From contig DASWBH010000485.1 of the NCBI GenBank assembly GCA_036390755.1, positions 1 to 21,585 on the forward strand: a stretch of 21,585 nucleotides of DNA, written 5' to 3'. The notes beneath the pieces were generated by a model, which did no database searches, had not been told where the DNA came from, and was given only the letters and a program-made list of their open reading frames with translations. How positions within the stretch are numbered: the first letter of the stretch is position 1; each line of letters starts with the position of its first letter. Shown piece by piece: positions 13,013 to 20,411 of this stretch. A program made the translations under genes and the position numbers. This DNA comes from DASVHS01 sp036390755 (GTDB lineage Bacteria; Acidobacteriota; Thermoanaerobaculia; Gp7-AA8).

Positions 13013-15197
13013 AGACTCGCCGGTACTCGAACCGGTTCCGTGTCACCGTCTTTACGTAAAGTCGGGTCTCCGCATACGGGATCGACTCGACGAACAGGTC
13101 CGGGTCGCCATCGACCGGCGTTTGAGCAAGCCATCTGCCAACAGCATCCTCTCCAGCATTGTACGCGGCGATCGCAAGGATGTGGTTGCCTCGCATCGAT
13201 GCGAGTTTCTGGGAGTATTCGGCCGTCCCCACGGCGATGTTCGTGACCGGATCGAACAGACGCTCGCGGCTGATTCCCGGAATGCCCGCTTCCGATGCGA
13301 TGCGCGACGCCTCGGCCGGCATGATCTGCATGAGGCCGACGGCGCCGGCGTTCGAGACGATGGTGGGCTCGAACCCGCTCTCCTGTCTGATGATAGACGC
13401 GACGAGATACGGATCGAGATTCCGCTTCTCCGCCTCTGCACGAATCGTGTCCCAGTAGGTGAGCGGAAAGAGTATTTGCCAGAATCGCTGGGGGATATTC
13501 GATCCGCCGTGGCGGACGAAGGGTCGAAATCGGCGCTGCACGATGTTGATCGCTTCGAACGCTTCGCCGCCGCGCGCGTAGACGTCGGCGAGCATGAACT
13601 GGACGCCGGCGTTCTCCGGATACGCAGCGGCGAGCGACTTCATCTCGCGCGTGGCGTCGCGCTCGAGGTCGACGGCGAGCAGCTCGCGCACAGCATCGAG
13701 CCGCGGATCGCTGATCTTCGCCAGCTCGGCGTCGAGATTCGGGAACACCGCGTCCTCGGTTCTCGGTACCCGGTTCTCGGTTGGGGAGCTGCCGAGGATT
13801 TCGCGCGCGCGGTATGCGTAGTAGTTGTACGGATACTCGACGATCAACTGATCGAGCGCTGCATCGCGCTCCGCTGTGTTGCCGTGGCGCTCGTGAATCT
13901 TTGCGGACCAGAAGAGCGCGTTCGTTCTGTAGTCGCCGTCCGGGTACTCGCGCACGCAGCGGTCGAACGTGCGCAGCGCGTCGTCGTACTTGCCCCACAG
14001 CACGTAGGTGAAGCCGAGCGTCCAGATGTTCTCGCCGTCGGTGCCGGTCGCGCCGGAGTCGACCGCTTTCTGAAGATTCTCGGTCGATCGCGCGTAGTCG
14101 ACTTCGTCGGTCACGTAGTACTTCGCGCGCAGCAGCTTCGCCTCGATCGCTTCCTTGCTCTTCGGAAACTGCTGCTCGATGCGGTCGAGGCCGGCGAGGA
14201 ACGCCGGCGCGTCATCGGCGCGCCAGGCTGCGCGCGCGCGGGTCAACGCAATCGCCGGATCGCGATCGTCGGCTGACGTTTCCTTGAGCAGTTGTGCGTA
14301 ATTGCGCGAATTGAAAAGCGCGCGGACGCGCACGGTCTTGTACAGCGCACTCGTCGCGGCGTCACCGCGTGTGCCGATTCGCTGCAGGAGGTCGAGCGCC
14401 TGGTCGTAGCGGTTCGATCCCGCGAGTTTCGACGCGAGTTTCGTCGCGTCTTCCGTCGACAGCGCATCGAGCGGTGACGGCGTCGCGGACTGCACGTCCG
14501 AATACACCTCTTCGGTGTAGCGGCCCTGCGGGTAGTCGCGAAGAATTCGCATGCGGATATCGGCCGCGCGATCGGCTTTGCCGGCCTTCGCCAGCTTCGA
14601 CGCGAGCGACACGAAATCGCCCTCGGTCAACTCGTCGATTGGAATGACCGCGACCTGTTGGAGCGCGAGATCCATGTTCGCGTCGTCTCCGGCGGCTGCG
14701 TAGAGCCCCGGAAGCTGCAGACGCGTGACGGTCGCGGCGGAGCTCGCCGGAGCCGTGGCGATGATCGTCGAAGCGGTCGTGATGGCATCGGCGAGGTTGC
14801 CCATGTTCACGCCGGCTTCGAGGATGCGGCGCTGGAGGTACGGCGCGATCGCCGGATCCGCAGTCGCCGCCGCCTGCAGCGCCGGGATCGCATCGGCGTA
14901 TTGCTTGCGGTCGAACAGATCGAGCGCGAGGAACGCCTGCGCGCGGCGGGCGGTGACCTGATCCGTGGATGCGGTGAGCGCGCGGAGCGCGTCGTCGTAC
15001 TTTGCCGGATCGCCGCTCAGCCGGAGCGCGAACGCGTCATCGAGCGTCGGCAACGGCGCGGGTGCGCTCGGAATCGGAGCAGGCAGAGGCGGCGGTTCGG
15101 CGACGCGCATCGAGCGGCCGCACGCCCCAACCAGGACGATGGCGAGCGCTAACGGGACGCGCGTTCTGCGCCGCGAAACCTGACGTGCCGGATCCAC
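12957..15197 (-). CDS. Slt70-like lytic transglycosylase lipoprotein with TPR-like repeats
   Basis: 746 aa. The GTG start yields a lipoprotein signal (RVPLALAIVLVGAC, Cys26). A Pro-rich linker (PPPLPAPIPSAPAPLP) and a long alpha-solenoid of TPR-like helical repeats (about 50-580) follow, as in the Slt70 superhelical ring. The C-terminal SLT domain has RAEAEKRNLDPYLVASIIRQESGFEP with catalytic Glu at about 607, then SNAGAVGLMQIMPAEASRIA and AYNAGEDAVGRWL. It cleaves the MurNAc-GlcNAc bond of peptidoglycan to form 1,6-anhydro ends, here probably anchored at a membrane. The linker SSPTENRVPRTEDAVFPN (about 470-485) is encoded by 7-bp repeat tract D. The start overlaps the GNAT gene by 49 nt, and the 3' end overlaps the VWA gene by 56 nt. 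Confidence 0.92.
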   Translation of the reverse strand: MDPARQVSRRRTRVPLALAIVLVGACGRSMRVAEPPPLPAPIPSAPAPLPTLDDAFALRLSGDPAKYDDALRALTASTDQVTARRAQAFLALDLFDRKQYADAIPALQAAATADPAIAPYLQRRILEAGVNMGNLADAITTASTIIATAPASSAATVTRLQLPGLYAAAGDDANMDLALQQVAVIPIDELTEGDFVSLASKLAKAGKADRAADIRMRILRDYPQGRYTEEVYSDVQSATPSPLDALSTEDATKLASKLAGSNRYDQALDLLQRIGTRGDAATSALYKTVRVRALFNSRNYAQLLKETSADDRDPAIALTRARAAWRADDAPAFLAGLDRIEQQFPKSKEAIEAKLLRAKYYVTDEVDYARSTENLQKAVDSGATGTDGENIWTLGFTYVLWGKYDDALRTFDRCVREYPDGDYRTNALFWSAKIHERHGNTAERDAALDQLIVEYPYNYYAYRAREILGSSPTENRVPRTEDAVFPNLDAELAKISDPRLDAVRELLAVDLERDATREMKSLAAAYPENAGVQFMLADVYARGGEAFEAINIVQRRFRPFVRHGGSNIPQRFWQILFPLTYWDTIRAEAEKRNLDPYLVASIIRQESGFEPTIVSNAGAVGLMQIMPAEASRIASEAGIPGISRERLFDPVTNIAVGTAEYSQKLASMRGNHILAIAAYNAGEDAVGRWLAQTPVDGDPDLFVESIPYAETRLYVKTVTRNRFEYRRVYERSTVSQAVGPVSTPPR
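13754..13781 (+). repeat. 7-bp tandem repeat tract D (CCTCGGT, TCTCGGT, ACCCGGT, TCTCGGT)
   Basis: Four 7-bp units with a conserved CGGT core. The tract lies in frame inside the transglycosylase gene, at the boundary between solenoid repeats, and encodes about TENRVPRTED on the minus strand. The period and the RTED-type peptide resemble tract A at 1017-1048. Confidence 0.8.
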
Positions 15198-15544
15198 CTC
15201 GCTCCCTCTCTCTCGAATCCTACGCGGCGAAAGAACTCGTCTCCGCGGCTCTCGCTCACGATCAGCCGCGCGCGGTCCATCTTCGCGGCGATCTGCTCGA
15301 GCTCATCGAGCATCACTCTTCCGATTCGTTTGCGGCGCAGCTCGGACGCGACCACGATGTTGTCGATGTGGACGGCGTCGGGCGTGATCGCGATGCCGAC
15401 AACTGCGACGAGCTCGCCGACGAGCTTGCCCAGCAGACCGCATGCCGGAACTTGCAAAACGACACTTTGCTCGCGAAGGAAGCGGTCGACCGCCTCGTGA
15501 TCCGCCGTCTCGATCGGCCGGATGAACAGCTTCTGACCTCGCAT
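15149..15544 (-). CDS. GNAT family N-acetyltransferase
   Basis: 131 aa single-domain acetyltransferase that uses acetyl-CoA. The core strand and pyrophosphate loop are visible as VHIDNIVVASELRRKRIGRVMLDELEQIA (motif A, with the R-x-x-R-I-G-R loop), and the C-terminal ESRGDEFFRRVGFEREGARW is typical of the final GNAT segment. The N-terminus MRGQKLFIRPIETADHEAVDRFL is the usual beta1-alpha1 start. The substrate cannot be predicted. It is the first gene of the long minus-strand train and overlaps the transglycosylase start by 49 nt. It is divergent from the tyrosine recombinase gene across a 140-bp gap that contains CAGCAT direct repeats (15571-15576 and 15592-15597). Confidence 0.85.
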   Translation of the reverse strand: MRGQKLFIRPIETADHEAVDRFLREQSVVLQVPACGLLGKLVGELVAVVGIAITPDAVHIDNIVVASELRRKRIGRVMLDELEQIAAKMDRARLIVSESRGDEFFRRVGFEREGARWIRHVRFRGAERASR

Positions 15545-15603
15545 GCGTCGTTGCCCGCGCGTCCGCTATGCAGCATTGTGTCATGCTTTTACAGCATATG
15601 GGG

Positions 15604-15636
15604 CTGACAAATAATTTCTTGACAAAACGGTGTCAG
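15604..15636. promoter_or_regulatory. Dyad CTGACA...TGTCAG straddling the recombinase -35 box
   Basis: CTGACA (15604-15609) and TGTCAG (15631-15636) form an inverted repeat with a 21-bp gap that brackets the TTGACA box at 15619-15624. The geometry would suit a dimeric repressor. No regulator is identified. Confidence 0.35.
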
Positions 15637-15646
15637 TCCGTAGACT
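15619..15646 (+). promoter_or_regulatory. sigma70-type promoter of the tyrosine recombinase gene
   Basis: TTGACA (15619-15624, perfect -35), a 16-bp spacer and TAGACT (15641-15646, 4 of 6 to the -10 consensus). It lies 38 nt before the ATG at 15685. Confidence 0.6.
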
Positions 15647-15684
15647 CGCGCTTGGGTCTCCCAATAACAACAGAGAGTTGACTG

Positions 15685-16659
15685 ATGAACGTGCAGCAGG
15701 CGATTGCCGATTTCCTCCAACACGGACAGACCGTTCGCAATTTGTCTGACCGCACCATTCGCGCGTATCACTCTGATCTCGCGCAGTTCAACCAGCACGT
15801 CAACGAGACGAGCATGGTCGACATCACGCCCGAGGATCTCGAGGGTTATCTCGAGAAGCTGGGCACCGGACCCTATCGCGACACCTCCATCCGCAGAAAA
15901 GTCGCTGCGCTCAAAGTGTTCTTCCGCTATCTCGAAGAGCAGGGTGTAGTCAGCGAGTCGCCGGCGCGACGGCTGAAGATCAAGAAGCCTGTCGAGAACC
16001 GCGTGCCGACGGTGCTGTCGACGCGCGAGATCCGTGCGCTGCTGACCGCGCCGAAGGAGCAGATCACCGATCTCTTCGTGATGCGCGATCAGTCGGCCGG
16101 CGGCCGGAACCGCTACTTCTGCGCCGTTCGCGACAACCTCATTCTCGAGCTGCTGTTCTCGACCGGCATTCGCATCGGCGAGCTCGTCGCGCTCAACGTC
16201 GGCGACTTTGATCGCGAGAAGAAGCAGATCCAGATCACCGGACGTGCGACGCGTGGCCGCGCCGTCACCCTCCCGTCCGAGGTCGTGCTGAGTGCGCTGA
16301 ATCAGTATCTGGAGCTTCGCGGGGATCGCACGCTCGAGACGCAGGCGCTGTTCGTCGGACGCTCGGGAACGCGGCTGACGATCTACTCGATCGAGAACAT
16401 CTTCAAGAAACACGTGCGGCTCGCCGACATCAAGCGGCACATCACCCCCCACGCGCTGCGGCACACCATGGCGGCCATGCTCGTCTCCTCGGGCACCGAC
16501 ATCCGCGAGGTCCAGGAGATCCTGGGACACGCGTCGATCCTGTCGACGCAGGTGTACATGAAGCTGCCGATCCAGAAGGGCCGGCGGGCGACGATCGTCG
16601 CTCCGGCGCGTGTGTTCGTCGATCCCGACTCGACGAAGCTGCAGATCAAGAAGAAATAG
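15685..16659 (+). CDS. Tyrosine recombinase, XerC/XerD-like, with atypical Lys-to-Arg substitution
   Basis: 324 aa DNA breaking-rejoining enzyme. Residues 1-105 form a SAM-like core-binding domain (TIRAYHSDLAQFNQHV; VAALKVFFRYLEEQG). The catalytic domain has Arg163 (STGIRIGELVALN), His256 and Arg259 (TPHALRHTMAAML), His282 (LGHASILSTQVYM) and the nucleophile Tyr291. At the beta-hairpin Lys of Xer proteins (G-K-G-x-K-x-R), this protein reads GRATRGR (186-192), with Arg at the expected Lys. Residues about 124-148 form an insertion relative to XerC/D, and a basic tail ends KKK. Functions to weigh are chromosome dimer resolution or an integrase-like role. It has its own promoter and a weak purine-rich site (about 15672-15677). 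The tRNA-Gly gene starts 38 nt after its stop. Confidence 0.9.
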   Translation: MNVQQAIADFLQHGQTVRNLSDRTIRAYHSDLAQFNQHVNETSMVDITPEDLEGYLEKLGTGPYRDTSIRRKVAALKVFFRYLEEQGVVSESPARRLKIKKPVENRVPTVLSTREIRALLTAPKEQITDLFVMRDQSAGGRNRYFCAVRDNLILELLFSTGIRIGELVALNVGDFDREKKQIQITGRATRGRAVTLPSEVVLSALNQYLELRGDRTLETQALFVGRSGTRLTIYSIENIFKKHVRLADIKRHITPHALRHTMAAMLVSSGTDIREVQEILGHASILSTQVYMKLPIQKGRRATIVAPARVFVDPDSTKLQIKKK

Positions 16660-16678
16660 CTTCGTTGCCGGCTTCAGT

Positions 16679-16684
16679 TAGAAT
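16679..16684 (+). promoter_or_regulatory. Possible -10 box (TAGAAT) of the tRNA-Gly gene
   Basis: TAGAAT lies 13 nt before the first tRNA base. No good -35 sequence is seen at 16-18 bp spacing, so the call is weak. The tRNA may instead be read from the recombinase promoter. Confidence 0.3.
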
Positions 16685-16697
16685 CACGCGCCGTCGA

Positions 16698-16773
16698 GCG
16701 GGCGTAGCTCAGTTGGTAGAGTCGGAGCTTCCCAAGCTCAAGGTCGCGGGTTCGAACCCCGTCGCCCGCTCCA
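16698..16773 (+). tRNA. tRNA-Gly, anticodon CCC
   Basis: The 76-nt cloverleaf folds with a 7-bp acceptor stem (GCGGGCG at 16698-16704 with CGCCCGC at 16763-16769), a D arm (GCTC, AGTTGGTA, GAGT), the anticodon loop TTCCCAA (16729-16735, anticodon CCC), a T arm with TTCGAAC, discriminator T and an encoded CCA (16771-16773). The anticodon stem has a G-A opposition at its outer pair (16724/16740). It decodes GGG glycine codons. It strongly resembles known bacterial tRNA-Gly(CCC). Confidence 0.97.
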
Positions 16774-16835
16774 AATTCCTGCAATTTCGGTAACCGTGAT
16801 CTGTTTGGCAGCGCGATTGCTGCGAATCTCCGTGC

Positions 16836-17027
16836 ATGCCTACTGATCTCGAAAAGCTCCTCGATGACCTCTCACGCCGGCGCGACGAAGGCAGCCGGCG
16901 AGAAGCCGCCGTGGATGCGGAGGATCGCAAAGCGACGGCCGAGTTGCGTGTGCGAGTCGCGAGTGGCCCGAAGCGGCACGACGATTATGCGGATCCCAAC
17001 GCGGACACGATTCGCAGACATCGCTGA
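16836..17027 (+). CDS. Small hypothetical protein (63 aa)
   Basis: ATG to TGA, MPTDLEKLLDDLSRRRDEGSRRE..., highly charged, with no hydrophobic segment or recognisable domain. The first half could be helical (LEKLLDDLSRRR). It fills the gap between tRNA-Gly and the ABC transporter genes on the same strand. No Shine-Dalgarno precedes the ATG, and other frames are open too, so it may not be a gene. Confidence 0.4.
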   Translation: MPTDLEKLLDDLSRRRDEGSRREAAVDAEDRKATAELRVRVASGPKRHDDYADPNADTIRRHR

Positions 17028-17099
17028 AGCGCCTCGCCGATCCTCACCGCCGCTCCGCGATCCGGCAACAAACGCCGTCTGATCCGCGTATACGGGCTC

Positions 17100-17963
17100 A
17101 TGCTTCGCGTCGAGTCCGTCTCGAAAAAGTTCCGCGGAGGCAACTTCGGCGTCCGCGACCTCTCCCTCTCCGCGACCAGCGGTGTTCTCGGGCTCCTCGG
17201 GCCGAACGGCGCGGGCAAGACGACGCTGATGCAGATGATCGCCACGATCACGCGGCCGACCGCCGGGCGGATCTACTTCGACGACGTCGACATCGTCGCG
17301 CGGCCTGACGAACTTCGCCGCCGCCTCGGCTATCTGCCGCAGGACTTCGGTGTGTACGACAATCTCACGGCGCTCGAGTTCCTCAGCTACTTCGCCGCGC
17401 TCAAAGGCGTTCGCAGCCGCGCGCGCGTGATGCAGATGCTCGAGACCGTAAACCTGCACGCCGTCGCGAATCGCGCCGTCGGCGGATTCTCCGGCGGCAT
17501 GAAGCAGCGGCTCGGCATCGCGCAGGCGCTGATCAACGATCCCGACCTCGTGATCGTCGATGAGCCGACGGCAGGTCTCGATCCCGAAGAGCGCGTCCGG
17601 TTCCGCAACGTGCTGTCGGACATCGGATTCGGCAAGCTCGTGATTCTGTCGACGCACATCGTGTCCGACATCGAGTCGATCGCGACGCAGATCGCGATCA
17701 TGAACGGCGGTGCGCTCGTCTCCGCCGGCACGCCGGAGGAGTTGCTCCGGAAGGCGGTGGGGAATGTGTGGGAGGTCGTCGTCCACTCGGATCAGTTCGA
17801 CGAGATGCGGCGCACGCTGCCTGTCTCCGCTGCCGTGCGGAAGTCCGACGGTGTTCACGTTCGCGTCGTTTCCGCGCAGTCGCCCCTGAGCGGTGCCGTG
17901 GCCGTCGAGCCGTCGCTGGAAGACGCGTTTCTGCTGACGATGAGCGGCGAGCGGGCAGCGTGA
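17100..17963 (+). CDS. ABC transporter ATP-binding protein (ABC-2 / drug-export type)
   Basis: 287 aa cytoplasmic ATPase that would power the permease encoded next. Walker A is GPNGAGKTT (34-42), the Q-loop YLPQDFGVY (Gln81), signature FSGGMKQRLGIAQAL (130-144), Walker B LVIVDEPTAGLDP (150-162) and the H-loop STH (His186). The ATPase core ends near residue 215. A C-terminal accessory region (about 220-287) ends LEDAFLLTMSGE, as in CcmA- and NatA-type exporter ATPases. The YLPQDFGVYDNLTALEFL block is typical of ABC-2 exporters. The stop overlaps the GTG start of the permease as GTGA (17960-17963), so the two are co-translated. The substrate is unknown. No strong Shine-Dalgarno is seen before the ATG at 17100. 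Confidence 0.95.
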   Translation: MLRVESVSKKFRGGNFGVRDLSLSATSGVLGLLGPNGAGKTTLMQMIATITRPTAGRIYFDDVDIVARPDELRRRLGYLPQDFGVYDNLTALEFLSYFAALKGVRSRARVMQMLETVNLHAVANRAVGGFSGGMKQRLGIAQALINDPDLVIVDEPTAGLDPEERVRFRNVLSDIGFGKLVILSTHIVSDIESIATQIAIMNGGALVSAGTPEELLRKAVGNVWEVVVHSDQFDEMRRTLPVSAAVRKSDGVHVRVVSAQSPLSGAVAVEPSLEDAFLLTMSGERAA

Positions 17964-19525
17964 ACGAGCGGCTGCAGCGGATCGGCGCGATCGTGACCGC
18001 CGACGTACGCATTCGATTCCGGCGCGCGTCGACGCTCGTCATCTTTCTGCTGCTCAGCGGACTCGCTTACGTCTGGATTCCCGATCCGGCGAGCGGGTCG
18101 ACGCTGATCGTGATCGCGGGCAGGCGCGCACTCTACAACTCGGCCGCGATCGGCGTCGGGACAGCATCGCTGGCGACGATCTTCGTCGGCCTGACCGGCT
18201 TCTATGTCGTGTCGAACGCGATCCGCAAAGACGTGACCTCGCGCTGCGGCTCCGTGATCGCGTCGACAACGATGCGCGGATCCGAGTATCTGTTCGGCAA
18301 GTTTGCCGGCAACGCGATCTTCCTTGCCACGTTCACGTGCGGCTTCATGCTGACGTCGATGGCGATGCTGCTCATTCGCGGCGAAGCTCCGCTCCAGCCG
18401 CTCATCTTCATGTGGCAGTACGTGCTGCTCGTGCCGCCGTCGATCATGTTCGTGTCAGCGCTGGCGGTCTTCTTCGAGTCGGTGCCGCTGCTTTCGGGGA
18501 AGTTCGGCGACGTCGCGTACTTTTTTCTCTGGGCAATGTCGCTCGCGTCGGTGGCGGCGTTGATCGAGAAAGGCCGCGATCCGGGACTTGCCGCGTATTT
18601 CGATTTCACCGGCTTCGGCTTCCTGCTCGATTCGATGCACAGTTCGCTGCACACGAGCAACATGTCCATCGGGCACACGACCTTCGACAAATCGAAAGGC
18701 GTTTTCATCTACCAGGGCCTCGACCTGACGCGGCGCTGGCTGATGCCGCGCGTCGTGGCCACGGTCGCGCCGGTTCTCCTCGTCATCGCAGCGGTGCCGT
18801 TCTTCCACCGCTTCGATCCCGCTCGCGTAAAGCGGACCGGCGAACGCGGCGGCCGAAAGTGGCTCTCGCGTATCTCGAGCCTCGGAAAGCCGCTCGCGCG
18901 CCTCGCGTGGAGGCTCGCCCCGCCCGGCGGCTCATCGCTGGCAGGCGCGGCGTGGACCGACGCATTGCTGGCGATCGCAGTGTCGCCGCTGATCATCCTC
19001 GTCGCCGCAGCTCTCGCGATTGCCGCGTTGCTCGCGCCGCCGTCAGGCGTCATGCCGATCGCGATGCTCGCGGCGGCCGTGCTGATCGCGGACATCGCCT
19101 GCCGCGACAAACGCTCCGGCACCCTCGGCTTCATCTTCACGGCGCCGCGACTCAGGTCGCGGCTCGTATGGTGGAAATTCGCGAGCAGCGCGATCACGGC
19201 GATGCTGATCCTGTTCGTTCCGTGCGTGCGGCTGGTCGCGGCGCGGCCGTCGTCGTTGCCGTACGTCGCCATCGGAGTCGCGTTCCTCGTTGCGTTCGCG
19301 ACGATGCTCGGCATCGTGAGCGCGAATCCGAAGACGTTTCTCGTGCTGTTCCTGACGTTCTGGTACATCGTCGTGAACGACAGCGGCCACATCGCCGCGC
19401 TCGACTTCGCGGGCTGGTACGGCCGGGCCACTCCGGCGGTGCTGTTCGGCTATGCGGCGCTGTCGATTGCTGCGCTCACAGCGGCCGAGGTGTTCCACCG
19501 CGCCGACCTGCTGCGCAACTGGTAA
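17960..19525 (+). CDS. ABC-2 type multi-pass permease partner
   Basis: 521 aa from a GTG that overlaps the ATPase stop (GTGA). The much longer in-frame ORF upstream only mirrors the ATPase gene. About 10-12 hydrophobic helices are visible in two blocks. The first includes STLVIFLLLSGLAYVWI, SLATIFVGLTGFYVVSNAI, NAIFLATFTCGFMLTSMAMLLI, WQYVLLVPPSIMFVSALAVFF and VVATVAPVLLVIAAVPFF. The second, after a basic loop near 290-330, includes SPLIILVAAALAIAALL, AITAMLILFVPCVRLVAA, VAIGVAFLVAFATMLGIV and LFGYAALSIAALTAAEVF. The two-block plan suggests an internal pseudo-duplication or a fused pair of permease halves. IRKDVTSRCGSVIASTTMRGSEYLFGKF after helix 2 resembles the cytoplasmic loop of ABC-2 permeases. 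Export of an unknown substrate is inferred. The thioredoxin-like gene follows after 15 nt. Confidence 0.85.
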   Translation: MNERLQRIGAIVTADVRIRFRRASTLVIFLLLSGLAYVWIPDPASGSTLIVIAGRRALYNSAAIGVGTASLATIFVGLTGFYVVSNAIRKDVTSRCGSVIASTTMRGSEYLFGKFAGNAIFLATFTCGFMLTSMAMLLIRGEAPLQPLIFMWQYVLLVPPSIMFVSALAVFFESVPLLSGKFGDVAYFFLWAMSLASVAALIEKGRDPGLAAYFDFTGFGFLLDSMHSSLHTSNMSIGHTTFDKSKGVFIYQGLDLTRRWLMPRVVATVAPVLLVIAAVPFFHRFDPARVKRTGERGGRKWLSRISSLGKPLARLAWRLAPPGGSSLAGAAWTDALLAIAVSPLIILVAAALAIAALLAPPSGVMPIAMLAAAVLIADIACRDKRSGTLGFIFTAPRLRSRLVWWKFASSAITAMLILFVPCVRLVAARPSSLPYVAIGVAFLVAFATMLGIVSANPKTFLVLFLTFWYIVVNDSGHIAALDFAGWYGRATPAVLFGYAALSIAALTAAEVFHRADLLRNW

Positions 19526-19540
19526 CATCGCGCGGCAGCC

Positions 19541-20359
19541 GTGCGAAGCATCCTTCTCGCGCTGTCCTTCCTCGCCGCGGCACTCCCGTCCGGTGCGGCC
19601 TCGTTTCCGTGGGAGGCCGAGTGGAACACGGCATTCAAGACGGCGAAGGAAGAGCACCGGCTGGTCTTCGTCGACTACTACGCGATGTGGTGCGCACCGT
19701 GCCGGATCATGGACAGGACCGTCTTCGCCGACGCGGGCATCAAGCAGGCGCTCGAGCAGTTCGTCGTCCTTCGCATCGACGTCGACAAATCGCCCATCGG
19801 CCGCTTGCGGCACGTCGAAGCGCTGCCGACGTATGTCATCTACGATCCGGCCGAACGCGAACGCTTCCGCGTGAGCGGGACGAAGACGGTCGAGAACTTC
19901 GCCACGGCGCTGGAGGGAGCGCAGCGGTCGGCGCCCGCACTCGTTCGCGCTGCGGAGTTGATTGGCAACAATCGCCCGGTCGAGGCGGACGTGCTGGTGG
20001 GCAATGCGTACGCGCGGCTCGGGATGATCAGCGACGCGCGTCTGCAGTACCAGGAAGCGCGCACGACCGCCGAGCAGAATCAGGACAGGAAAATGGCCGA
20101 GACGGCCGAGGCGATGTTCGATTCGACGTTCGCGAGGGAAGGGGATGTGGCGCGCTCGCTCAAGATGCTCGAGGAGCTCGCGCAGCGGACGACCGATCAC
20201 GACGTGAGCGCGTTCGTCTTCCTGACGATCGGCAACATCCAGCGCGCCGCACTGAACGAGAAGGAAGCGCGCACCGCGTTCGGCAAGGCGCTGCTCCTTG
20301 CGCCGGCGGATAGCGCTGCGCACAAGGAAGCGGCCCTGGCGCTCGCCCGAACGCACTGA
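19541..20359 (+). CDS. Exported thioredoxin-like protein with C-terminal TPR-like region
   Basis: 272 aa from a GTG 15 nt after the permease stop. A signal peptide covers about residues 1-20 (RSILLALSFLAAALPSGAA). A thioredoxin-fold domain spans 22-125: HRLVFVDYYAMWCAPCRIMDRTVFAD carries the redox motif WCAPC (50-54), and LPTYVIYDPA carries the cis-Pro. This pattern fits DUF255/thioredoxin_7 or DsbD-gamma-like domains, which act as periplasmic disulfide reductases or carriers. From about residue 130 the sequence is helical and Ala-rich, with TPR-like pairs (VEADVLVGNAYARLGMISDARLQYQEA, FLTIGNIQRAALNEKEARTAFGKALLLAPAD) that probably bind a partner. Operon position suggests a link to the ABC exporter. 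Transcription from the right is stopped by the terminator that abuts its stop. Confidence 0.88.
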   Translation: MRSILLALSFLAAALPSGAASFPWEAEWNTAFKTAKEEHRLVFVDYYAMWCAPCRIMDRTVFADAGIKQALEQFVVLRIDVDKSPIGRLRHVEALPTYVIYDPAERERFRVSGTKTVENFATALEGAQRSAPALVRAAELIGNNRPVEADVLVGNAYARLGMISDARLQYQEARTTAEQNQDRKMAETAEAMFDSTFAREGDVARSLKMLEELAQRTTDHDVSAFVFLTIGNIQRAALNEKEARTAFGKALLLAPADSAAHKEAALALARTH

Positions 20360-20388
20360 AAAAAAGAGGGCCGCTCGCGCGGCCCTCT
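20359..20388 (-). terminator. Intrinsic terminator of the multicopper oxidase gene
   Basis: AGAGGGCCGC (20365-20374) and GCGGCCCTCT (20379-20388) form a 10-bp stem with a TCGC loop. On the minus strand it is followed by a run of T (the A-tract at 20359-20365), so it terminates leftward transcription. The stem starts just after the stop of the convergent thioredoxin-like gene and has no T-tract for rightward transcription. Confidence 0.9.
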
Positions 20389-20411
20389 CGCACTGCTGCA
20401 GCGGTCGGGAG

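Noticed and set aside
14188..14208. Inverted repeat GCCGGCG/CGCCGGC
   Set aside because: It lies within conserved coding sequence of the transglycosylase solenoid in GC-rich DNA; a 7-bp stem of this kind is expected by chance.
15685..16773. Integrase next to a tRNA as the edge of a genomic island
   Set aside because: The recombinase lies upstream of the tRNA 5' end, not beyond its 3' end as usual for tRNA-inserted elements. No duplicated tRNA 3' fragment or island-type genes are visible, and the downstream genes look chromosomal.
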